DNA of 64,000 nucleotides, from assembly GCA_014218235.1 (NCBI GenBank), contig CM024766.1, positions 19,875,346 to 19,939,345 of the forward strand, in the 5' to 3' direction. The DNA comes from Colocasia esculenta (taxonomy: Eukaryota > Streptophyta > Magnoliopsida > Alismatales > Araceae). Positions 55,572 to 64,000 of the stretch are shown in pieces; position 1 is the first letter of the stretch; each line of letters starts with the position of its first letter. The translations under genes and the position numbers were made by a program. The notes beneath the pieces are model-generated. The model saw only the letters and a program-made list of their open reading frames with translations, was not told the origin of the DNA and made no database searches.

Positions 55572-57640
55572 TCTGTGAATACAAGTGCTTAGCTAATTTT
55601 ATACATATAGTACTTATTTAAATCCTATATATATTGAATTTAAGAAATGTTCCGAAGTTTTTCGCATGAGGATGTATTGTAAACGTTATATGCTATGTAT
55701 TATGAATGGTGGAATGCGTTGTGAGATTTTGTGAATTTCTATAAATGGTGTGAATGGTTACATTTATAAAAAAATGCATGTTAGATGAGACCTTAGTTGT
55801 GTTAGTCTACTGTTCACATGACTCGTGAGGAATTTGAATGCCATAATTTTTCTCGACCATGTGTATGTATGTCAATCCATGCTCTGCAAAATTGGAAAAT
55901 TTTCCTTGATCATGTGATTTATTAGAAAGCATGTGTAGGGTCATGTAAAAATCACAGTAAATAGCATGATGTGAGATAAATTCGGGAAAAATTTCATTGA
56001 TAATGTGCATGTTAGGTACAGGTCTGAGTACTGTCAAATCCGACATTTATGTTGTGCTTCCATGATAACTAAACTATTAATGGCATGTGAATGAGTGTTT
56101 CATTTTCTGTAAATTTTGTGTAATTCATAAAAATGTGAAAATTTGCATGAGTGGTCTAAACCTTGCAAACAGTGTGTGGTTAAATTTTTATGAGATTTAG
56201 GTAACAGTAGGTTATATTGCAAAATTTCCATGTGAAAATGAGCTATTAATGCATGCTATCATGATTATGGTTTGATTATGTGTTTTCAACCTGATTAGTG
56301 TAAATTACTGAGTGTTTAAACTCTGTCAAACAGTAGCACCATTAATTAGGAAAAAACAACTGAACCATGTGCTTAATAGCGAGAACGTAAGTAATGCATA
56401 AATTGGGTGAAATGTGTGTGTGTTAAAAAAATCGAAATGTGTAAATTGTGCCGTGTGTGACACTGCTTCCATAGAGGGCTGTGGAACCGTACCGTGGAAA
56501 AGTCACCACGGGAATGTTCAATGTGTTAAAATCCTATGGGCATTAGGATGAAATCCTTGAGGTGGACAAGTACCACTAGTTAGGGTGGAGAGTTCTTCTC
56601 CCTGTCTGCGCAGTACCAAGAGCCGTCACTGTGTTGCATAGGTGGCGTCTATGTGTTATGTGTTATGTGATGTGAACGTGTCCTTCTAGTGGTGGTTTGG
56701 ACTATGTGTCACGGCATCTAAATGTGAAAATGTGAATATGTATATGTACAAATTGTGTAGTGTGAACATGTGTATATGTGTAAAAGTAAACAATGTGAAT
56801 GTGCAAATGTATAAACATGTGAAACAAATGTGTTAGAATGTGAAATTGTGATTCATGTTATGAAAACGTGGGATTCATGTCAAAACAACAACCTTAATGT
56901 GTTTATAACAATGCTTTACATGTGCGAAAATATGTATAATCTATGTTGAGAGTATTGTCCTTGTATGGGTGTGAAAATCCCATGCTAAATTTGCTATCAT
57001 GTTGTAGTTAAATGTAAGTGTAGCTCTCATGTGAATGAATGAGTAGAAAGTATGCGGTAGGTATTTCATTTTGGATTGACATAAACCATGTATCATGCGT
57101 AGTGAAATTAGTAGAAATATCATGATAGGTAGTTTTCTATTATTGTACAACCATGCTACATGTTTTGATTAACGAAATTGAATGAATGGCCTACTTGTGA
57201 TGTATGCATGTATGATGTGTATGGAGTTTACTTGCTGAGTCTTTTAGACTCACTCTTGCTTCGGCGTACAGGTTTAGCAGGAGAGCGACTCCGAGCGAGG
57301 AGAGTAGCTTTGTGGAGTCACCATAATTGTACTTACTTTCATAGTATGTAATTGAAATTTATGTATTTGGAACTTATGTAATTGTGGACAAACAATGTAA
57401 TTTGAAAATTTTAGTTCGTTTTGTGGACTGTAGTTCTTAAATTGCTATATTGATCATGTATGTTTAAATGTGGATGATGAAATGAAAGACAGTGGTTCTT
57501 TTTCTTCCGCTACTCTGTATTTATATTTGTGTACATCTCAATCATATGTGTTAGTGCTTGGGTAAATGTCCCATTGTGACGAGACTCACTATACCGACGT
57601 GGATTGGTATAATCGTACCGGTATAAGGAGGGTCGTCGCA
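55466..57640 (+). repeat. Chimeric LTR: E-type start, F-type body
   Basis: 55466-55650 aligns with E LTR from 51333 (its first 41 bp are missing). From 55651 the match switches to the F family: the run 'cgcatgaggatgta' here corresponds to the complement of 18765-18780 in F, and the end matches F's TGTGACGACC edge in reverse. The junction shares only a few bases (ATGTT), suggesting illegitimate recombination between two neighbouring elements. The F part lacks its first kilobase, including the promoter. Confidence 0.7.
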
Positions 57641-58198
57641 CTCAGGCTCCAGCTCCAGTTCCCCAGGGGCATGACCATGGTGGAGCATCCATCATGGTGC
57701 GATTCAAGAGGATGGCTCCACCCTCTTTTAAGGGGGAGAGTGATCCACTGCTAGCGGAGAGCTGGATGAGGGAGATCAAGAAGATCTTTCGAGCGATTAG
57801 GTGTGCTGAGGATGACAAGGTCAGTTTAGCCACCTATATGCGACAGGAGAGAGCCGATGTGTGGTGGGCTTCATTACTACGTACCAGATTCAAGGACGGT
57901 GCTGTCGAGGTAGCATGGGACGAGTTCGTGAGGCTCTTTCGAGCCATGTTCGTTCCAGAGCATATCCAGGACAAGATGGAGCAGGAGTTCCTTACTTTGA
58001 CTCAGGGCTCCATGACCATACTTGAGAACGAGGCCAGGTTTACGGAATTATCAAAGTATGCACCTCACATTATGGTTGATGAGCGTAGGAAGGCAAAGAA
58101 GTTTGTGATGGGCCTTAAGCCATCACTGAGGTCGAGGCTAGTGGCGTTTGACCATCGTACCCTAGATGAGGCTCTCAGCGCGGCTTGTTGGTAGGAGA
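57641..58198 (+). pseudogene. Gag capsid of an F/B-type Gypsy element (intron-free)
   Basis: Begins without leader or start codon directly after the LTR end, at a position one base inside B's gag exon 2. It reads FKRMAPPSFKGESDPLLAES, WMREIKKIFRAIRCAEDD, YMRQERADVWWASLL across the site of B's second intron, FRAMFVPEHIQDKMEQEFLT and KFVMGLKPSLRSRLVAFDHR. It ends at a TAG (58192-58194) in the same place as a TAG in B gag, after which the same frame continues. Confidence 0.88.
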
Positions 58199-58512
58199 GT
58201 GAGATGGAGCAGTACCTCGAGGAGAAGAAGGCGTCGCAGAATAGATCTACACCTCCTTTCCAGCGACAGGATAGGAAGAAGGCGGCGTACCAGTCACCGC
58301 AACGTCCTGTGCCAGCGAGCAGTCAGCAAGTAGCTTCTCAGTGGTCCCCCGGTAGTAGGCCTTGTGGCATGAAGGAGTGCCCTCACTGTGGAAGGGCACA
58401 TGGGGGTACCGAGTGCTGGAAGATGGCGGGAAAGTGTCTGAAGTGCGGGAGCAGCGAGCATCAGATCCGGACTGCCCTAGACTTTAGTAGGGAATCCAGC
58501 GTGGAGCGCTAG
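58199..58512 (+). pseudogene. Gag zinc-knuckle region, F/B-type element
   Basis: In frame with the capsid beyond the TAG: ESEMEQYLEEKKASQNRS, a basic linker, and a double zinc knuckle (CPHCGRAHGGTECW, CLKCGSSEHQIR). A single-base loss within the second knuckle (CGGACTGCCC where CGGGACTGCCC would be expected) removes the last Cys and leads to a stop at 58512. Confidence 0.85.
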
Positions 58513-58520
58513 CCCCAACA

Positions 58521-58832
58521 ATGGTAGAAGCAGTAGCGCCAGCTACAGAAAGACTAGGAATACCTCGAGCCCAAGCTCGAGTGTTTGCCCTAGCACGAGA
58601 TGATGTTGAGCATGCGGATAATGTCACCGAAGATGCGATTCTTTTCATGGGTGTGCATGCTCGGGTTTTGTTTGATACAGGTGCCACTCACTCGTTCATT
58701 TCCGAGCGATTTGCTAGGCAGTTAGCTTTAGAGTTAGGATTAGAAGCTGAGGAGTTAGAGGTTCCGTTGTCTGTGCACACACCTATAATCACGGGGATTG
58801 TGCCCCTCCCAATACATGCATACATGTGCTAA
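58521..58832 (+). pseudogene. Aspartic protease fragment, F/B-type element
   Basis: Reads VFALARDDVEHADNVTEDAI and the intact catalytic VLFDTGATHSFISERFARQL, then ends abruptly after LSVHTPII, where related proteases continue. The remaining pol is absent. The break falls near 58790-58820 and is probably the edge of the next insertion (J). Confidence 0.85.
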
Positions 58833-60206
58833 CTATAGGAGCATGGAAAAGGGATATGATCGCCACCTAATATAGATGCCTAGTTATTGAATGAAGAGGG
58901 CTAACTATACTAGGAAAAAAGGAAAGAGAACGAAAATGGACCTGATATTGCAACGGGGAACCTCGTCGCGATGGAGCTGATAGCGCGACGCCATAGCAGG
59001 GCCCGTCTCCTTGTCGCGTCGCCTTCGTCCGTCGTGTTCTCTGTAGTGTGGGAGAAATGTGGAAGGACCTTCTTCCTACCCTCTAGCCGGCCAGAGGACA
59101 AGAGCTCCTCGTGAGAACTCGTTTGAATGCCTGCCAAAATAACAAAACAACAAAGAAAGAACCATATTAGAACAAGTTAAGTGTGGTATCTATTCAACAA
59201 TAAAAAAGAAAGAAGGAACATGGTTGGAACGAACCTGGGGGTGGTTTTTAAACCCCTAAGGTGATGGAAAAACGTAGGAAAGGATGGAAATGCAACCTAT
59301 CTAGAGAGATGATATAAAATGCATGAAAGAGAAAGGAAGGGGAGAGAGGAAGAAAGAGCCCCAATGGGGTGACTCCCTGGCATGTAATGGCGTGCTTAGG
59401 TGCTCCAAATGCTCCAAGATGAAGTGAGAATCACCCTCCTCACATTCCACGCTCAGTAGATGAAGACATAAACAAGTTTTGAGGTGGAAAATGTGAGGAA
59501 AAGAGAGGGAATGGAAGGGCTGCGAGGCTAACTCCATACCAGGGGAAATTTTGGCAGCCCTTCGGGGTGAAAAATGGGGCTCCCCTCGCTCTGAAGGAGA
59601 GGGCCTTCCTTTTATAGAATTGGGAGAGATAAAAACCCATTTTAGTGATAAATATCCAAATGAAAAGATAAATCCCATCAAAATTCATAGGGAGAGTCCC
59701 AAGGATGCTCTCAAAAAGACCCTCAGCCCTAAACCTCGCCCAAGGGATTGGGAGGTTGCTTGGAGATAGTGATAAGGCCATAAAAGGATAAATAGGAGGT
59801 GGTTGCGGAGGCCTACATGTCCGGCTATTGACACGACAGATCGTAGGGGCGCGACAGGAATTAACGCGACGGCCTGGAACGGCACGACAGCAAGGCCACG
59901 TGGATGGATATGTATGGGCTTTCACGACAGCCAAAGAGGGCGCGATAAGGCTAAAGCGACGCCACGATATGCCGCATTAAGAAAATGAATTATTCTTGAA
60001 TTATCGGCCAATCAAATAAGAGCATAATGGGCATTTAAGCTCAATGACTCTTGAAATAAATAATGGATGGGATTTTATGGAAAATGGGATCTTAATGGGC
60101 TCATCACAAGGCTAATAGTGGGCTCAAGGTGAGTGACCAACTTGGGGATCACTTAGATAGAAAGAAATGTGGTACAACTTGTAGGCCAGAATCGGGTGTC
60201 TACAGA
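58833..60206 (-). repeat. LTR-like block J (minus strand)
   Basis: On the minus strand it starts TGTAGACACCCG at 60206, immediately after a purine tract (AAGGAGGGGCAAATC). This LTR start with tract is common in Tat/Ogre-type Gypsy elements. A TATA box (TATAAAA) is at 59610-59616 on the minus strand. Clusters of CGAC occur upstream (59834-59967) and downstream (58940-59035) of it. The left edge is uncertain; a repeated 'gctaactata' occurs at about 58828 and 58899. The ORFs at 59301-59681 and 59440-59934 have no recognised domain. Confidence 0.5.
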
Positions 60207-61642
60207 TTTGCCCCTCCTTGGCTTCACTTTGCAGGGGAGAGGAGCGGAATGTAGCAGGGGTGTGACAAAGTGACGGCGTAGCGGAGATGATGCGGAATGG
60301 ACTAAAATGTGGGAGTCAAGGTAAAGAGACACCTGATCTAACCAACAAGTAATTGGAATCTTCGTGAAAGCCCTAAATTAGTTGCTCGAGCAGAATGCAA
60401 AGAAAAGCACGAGTCTGAACGAGAAGGAGGAAGAAGAGGACGAGGTTTCATTTTGGAGGGACATGTGCATGGCCAGGCAGGTAACTCATGACTCTGTTCT
60501 GGGAGCGGTTCGCAACCAAAACGGATCAATGGAGTAAGATGAAAATTGGATAGAGAATCCAGACATGGAAATTCACTGACAGACTAGCAAGAACAACTCA
60601 CTCGGAGACTGACCTTCTGATTCGAAGTGGAATGGGATTTCTTACTTGAATATGAAAGATGGTTGGGCACTCAACAAGGGTTCACCGTTAGCCAGGGATG
60701 AGACATGAAAGCTCAAAGTCCTACATGATGCATGCTGGGCTAAAGGAAAAGTAATCATTAAAACAAATGCAAAGAAAAGATAAAATAGAAAATATATCAA
60801 GGATAATATTGCTAAACCAGACAAGAATGGGTCAAGAGACTACCTGCAACCATAGTGTAGGCCTGAATCTGTCGTTCCCAGACTTACCTGACTTAACGGC
60901 CTATCCAACGATTAACAATGTGCACCTAGATTATCACTGTTTTTGACAAAGGGGAACTCAAATCACAGAACACATTGAGAGCCAGCTGGTCCTAGAAACG
61001 ATATAATAAGTAGATTACCATATAGTAATGCGAGGGAATAGGGATAGAAATACATATCGGACATACCTGTGGTGAGCAATTTTTGATTTTCTCATTTTTT
61101 GATTTTTTTAAATAAAAAAATAAATCAAAGCAACAAGCACAACAATGACACATACATACATACAATCAAATAAGCAACAAACTATACACAGACCCAAAAT
61201 GACACACTAGATAAAGAGGCGACGTCCCTGGGGGTCACGACATAATCGCGACGCCCCGCCATGTCGTGACCTGAACGCAGCATATCGCAGCGTCGCGACA
61301 CCGACAGAAGCGATAAACATAGAAATCTGTGCTTATCCCCATCCTAAGACTATCTAGACTCACACTAAGACTCCTAAACCCATCCTATTATGACTCTATC
61401 TCCTAGGTACGGGATTAGCTTGGATTGGCCCCCCTAAAACTCTATAAATAGGGCTACTTAGGGTAGTTAATCCCGCAGCTCTCTCTCCTTCTCAGATTTC
61501 TCTTTGTTTTCTCTCTCCTACAGCTATGAAGAGGTCTTTTCAGCTTTCCAAGAGTACATCCTACCCTATGCCGGACCAAAGGCAGCCCGGGGGTCCCATG
61601 CTGCACTCCAGCGCCTCTCCTCCGTGCTTGGGCACATATGCA
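60207..61642. other. Unclassified repeat-like DNA with a plus-strand promoter signal
   Basis: 60207-60221 is the purine tract for J on the minus strand. Up to about 61200 there is no coding signal. At 61219-61315 CGACG/CGACA motifs cluster without regular spacing. TATAAATA at 61443-61450 (+) is followed by a CT-rich leader (61479-61525), so the right end looks like the promoter part of another LTR, broken at 61643 by G. Confidence 0.45.
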
Positions 61643-61730
61643 TGTTGGGTTGAGTGTGTTTTGGAATTTCATAAAGTTGTATTTTAATGATGACCAATGA
61701 ACATCACTCATACTTTGATTTTGATGATGC

Positions 61731-61840
61731 CATATTGTGATTTTAATGATGACATATTGTGATTTTAATGATGACATATTGTGATTTTAATGATGACATA
61801 TTGTGATTTTAATGATGACATATTGTGATTTTGATGATGA
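61731..61840 (+). repeat. Five-copy 22-bp tandem repeat in G LTR
   Basis: Five copies of a 22-bp unit (CATATTGTGATTTTAATGAT plus two bases) in a row, almost without change, and a diverged sixth. The unit ATTTTAATGATGA also appears once upstream at 61681, so it grew from LTR sequence. Confidence 0.95.
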
Positions 61841-61990
61841 CATGTTGAACATGTTATACATTTTATACATATCACAATAATGCTCAAACAACATATTTTT
61901 GATGTTTATTATCTCATATTTTAATGATAATATCTTGTACTAATGGCTTATGTGTTGAATTTTTAGGAATATCCAGATTTTGTCATGGTA

Positions 61991-62244
61991 GTGTCGACAC
62001 ACCCATTGATGGTGTCGACACTGGGTATCATTCCCTGAAGCAGTTTCATGAAGACAAGGTCCAGTGTGTCGACATAGTCCCTAGTAGTGTCGACACTAGA
62101 CCCAGTCTCCAGAAGACCCATTTGCCAGACTGGGATAGTGTATCGACACAGCCAGTGAGTGTGCCGACACTAGACCCTTCTCCTCGAAGATCTTTTTGCG
62201 CAATTGGGACAGTGTGTCGACACACTCAATGGCAGTGTCGACAC
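61991..62244 (+). promoter_or_regulatory. Four GTGTCGACAC dyads at 74-bp period
   Basis: Palindrome GTGTCGACAC (or variants) at 61991/62012, 62066/62087, 62140/62161 and 62214/62235. Every pair is exactly 21 bp apart and the pairs start 75, 74 and 74 bp apart. The DNA between pairs is strongly diverged while the sites are kept. The array ends about 120 bp before a TATA box, the place of an upstream enhancer. Confidence 0.8.
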
Positions 62245-62362
62245 ACTCCGGCTGAATTCTCATCTTAAGATCCATCTAGACACGTGGCCTCCTAGGGATC
62301 AATGGGATTGGTCTTGGATCATGTGCCCACGCACTCCAAGGGTTCTTTTGGCCATGTTGGGC

Positions 62363-62370
62363 TATAAATA
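62363..62370 (+). promoter_or_regulatory. TATA box of G LTR
   Basis: TATAAATA in GGGCTATAAATACCCC, a strong plant TATA context, downstream of the dyad array. Confidence 0.75.
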
Positions 62371-62869
62371 CCCCACCAATTGGCCCCCAAGAGTGGGGTC
62401 CTCTAGAACATCCCAGCAAAAAGGCTTTCGGCGGCAAAAGAGGGCTTTCCAGATCTTGCTCTATCTCCAGAAGTTGCAAGCCATCCTTTCAAGAGGAAGG
62501 ACATGGGAATCAAGGGGAATCTCTGGAGAGAAGCTTGTTGTGCTAGGAAAGGGAGCATATCCAACTGAAGAGGAGCAGTAGAAGAAAGATTTCTGGCATT
62601 TCAGATGCCATCAAACCAGAGCATCGCCAATTGAGGAGAATCTCCATCGATTTCCATCAAGGCTCCTCAATTCAAGTGTTTGCATGCCCTCTTCATCGAA
62701 GAACACTCATTCTACATCCATTTCTCTCACTTCTGAGTTTTTTCTTTCTTATTTCGTCTATGAGATTTGTGCATGAAGTTCTGCACAAATTTTTGTGTAT
62801 GAAAATGTCTTGAATCAGATCATTGCTAGAGGATCTGATCTCTTTTATGTTTGATCTAACTTTTGTACT

Positions 62870-63010
62870 ATGAGCCGTCGAGCTCTGGTTTGTGAGTCGT
62901 CGCACTCACTGTGTGGTTTGAGCCGTCGTGCTCAATGTGGAGTCGTCGTGCTCCGGTTGTTGTTTGAGCCGTTGTGCTCAGTTTGTTGAGCCATCGTGCT
63001 CAAGGTTGTT
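62870..63010 (+). repeat. Short 'gagccgtcgtgctc' repeats in G LTR leader
   Basis: GAGCCGTCG or GAGTCGTCG followed by a short phrase occurs about seven times between 62873 and 63000, at 18-26 bp spacing. These are direct, imperfect repeats in the transcribed part of the LTR. No coding frame follows them. Confidence 0.75.
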
Positions 63011-63390
63011 TGGAGTTGTGCTCCAGTGTGTGTTGTACCCAAGGTTTTGAGTAGTGTGGCCTCACTATGTGAGGGGTGGACGTAGGAGTCACTGGAGGTG
63101 ATTTCCGAACCACCTAAAAATCCTCTGTGCAGTGGTTTGAATTGTGGTTGACTTTGTATTGCACTAGATGCATGCATAGGGATTTCGTTCACACTTCTAA
63201 TTGAATTGCTCACACACACAAATCACACATAATCTACACACACCCACACTTCAGATCAGTAAACTGTTTGTCTGAATTGATCTCTGATTCGAAGTAATTT
63301 TGAATTGCCTAAGCTTCTGCAATAATTGGTGTTAGATCTATTCAACCCCCCCTTCTAGATCTGATCCATCCACCTATTCGATCCTACAAT

Positions 63391-63619
63391 TAGTATTAGA
63401 GCAGGTTTTCTGTTCATCGATTGTGAATCGTCAGATCTATTTTTGTGTGCTTATTCACTCTGATCCTATAATTGGTATCATAGCAGGTTAATATCTGTTT
63501 CTGATCTGATTTGATTGGTTCTGTTTGATCTCTGTGCTCCATCTGCTTGAACTGTTTGCTTGATCTTTCACTATCTCTATGTGCTTAATCGCTCTGATTC
63601 CTACATTTGGTATCAGAGC
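63391..63619 (+). other. Triplicated primer-binding site of G
   Basis: TAGTATTAGAGC (63391), TGGTATCATAGC (63473) and TGGTATCAGAGC (63608), each after GATCCTACA-like sequence and before AGGTT. Only the third is perfect. About 45 bp around the second and third match each other, so a segment of about 135 bp has been tandemly duplicated. Confidence 0.75.
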
Positions 63620-63704
63620 AGGTTAACCACTCTAATTGTTAGATCTAATTCCTGGTTACATTGATTCACTGTGATTAGATCTAAGTCTTTTGAGTTTTGG
63701 TATA

Positions 63705-64000
63705 ATGGCAAATTTCTTTAATCTGCATGAATTTCCTGTTATAATTTCAGAGAAATCCCCAATCTCACTTTCAACAAGTTTTTCAGAGGAAGCACAAACA
63801 AAAGGAGCAAAAGCAATTCACAAATGCTCAATGACAAAGAAGAGCTTCAATGAATCCAGAAAATCAATAATTCAAAAGACTTTGGCTCTAGCAGCACATT
63901 CCATGAGCTCAGAGCATTCTGCATCCTCTCCAAAACACAAGAGTTCACATGGGTCTACAAGATCAGGTAAATCAATTCCAGATCTATTTATGTATTCTAA
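63705..64000 (+). CDS. Open frame after the primer site of G, runs off the window
   Basis: ATG at 63705 starts MANFFNLHEFPVIISEKSPI and remains open for 98 codons to the window end. It is Ser/Lys-rich (HSMSSEHSASSPKHKSSHGS). It does not show the usual Sirevirus gag start (PPxFDG). It may be a diverged gag N-terminus, an extra upstream ORF, or chance. No domain recognised. Confidence 0.35.
   Translation, partial: MANFFNLHEFPVIISEKSPISLSTSFSEEAQTKGAKAIHKCSMTKKSFNESRKSIIQKTLALAAHSMSSEHSASSPKHKSSHGSTRSGKSIPDLFMYS

Larger units (their letters stand above)
61643..63388 (+). repeat. 5' LTR of element G
   Basis: 1746 bp if it ends at CCTACA (63388). Because the LTR-end and primer-site junction is repeated downstream, 63605 is an alternative end. 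Layout: 22-bp tandem repeats (61731-61840), GTGTCGACAC array (61991-62244), TATA box TATAAATA (62363-62370), leader, and repeated 'gagccgtcgtgctc' units (62870-63005) near the 3' end. Confidence 0.8.
61643..64000 (+). mobile_element. Copia/Sirevirus element G (5' end only)
   Basis: LTR start TGTTGGGTTG at 61643; the preceding ATGCA (61638-61642) is the predicted duplication. The LTR, primer sites and an open frame reach the window end. The LTR end block ('gggtggacgtagg', 'ccgaaccacc') and CT-rich terminus match A. Confidence 0.8.

Noticed and set aside
59301..59934. Two overlapping minus-strand ORFs of 126 and 164 codons
   Set aside because: They overlap each other in different frames inside LTR-like block J, with biased composition and no domain.
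61731..61840. Regular 22-bp repeats as a CRISPR-like array
   Set aside because: The copies are directly adjacent without spacers, lie in a plant LTR, and no cas gene is near.

Overview
The window contains only transposable-element DNA. I see no host protein gene, tRNA or rRNA. Lineage-specific long terminal repeat (LTR) retrotransposons are nested in one another: Sirevirus-type Copia elements with an envelope-like region, Tekay/Del-type Gypsy chromoviruses with 3-4 kb LTRs, and plant initiator-Met primer sites (tggtatcagagc). This points to a large, repeat-rich flowering-plant genome, in gene-poor and probably pericentromeric or heterochromatic DNA. The species cannot be named from the sequence. 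I label the elements A to H and J.

Layout. 1-645 is the 3' part of a Gypsy LTR. 646-3060 is a minus-strand Copia remnant (H). Sirevirus A (+) starts at 3061 with an LTR, a decayed gag-pol and a spacer. At 10527 it is split by Gypsy B (-, 10527-49186, target-site duplication CCAAG). B carries a clean solo LTR, F (16789-19827, TCCAG), between its gag and protease. B's 5' LTR is split by Sirevirus C (+, 21813-46939, CATTC), and C's envelope-like ORF is split by Gypsy D (-, 31391-43557, TAACC). So H contains A, A contains B, B contains C and C contains D, with both duplication copies present for B, C, D and F. A resumes at 49187 and is cut within its envelope-like ORF at 51292 by Gypsy E (+).

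Right of E the order is: a deleted E interior, a chimeric E/F-type LTR (55466-57640), a gag-protease fragment of an F/B-type element (57641-58832), a minus-strand LTR-like block (J, to 60206), unclassified DNA with a plus-strand TATA box, and the LTR and leader of a second Sirevirus family (G, 61643 to the window end).

All coding regions are broken by stops and frameshifts, so no element looks autonomous. Hand counts over the first 225-290 bp of each LTR pair give about 8 differences in 290 for D, about 19 in 265 for C and about 20 in 225 for B. This is the age order that the nesting requires.

The most unusual signal is a set of TCGAC-core motif arrays. In the Sireviruses A and C, the motif geometry found in the LTR recurs between pol and the envelope-like ORF. 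In A it also recurs inside the gag-pol linker. In C a TATA box lies between the internal motif copy and the envelope-like ATG. This suggests an internal promoter built from the element's own LTR motifs.
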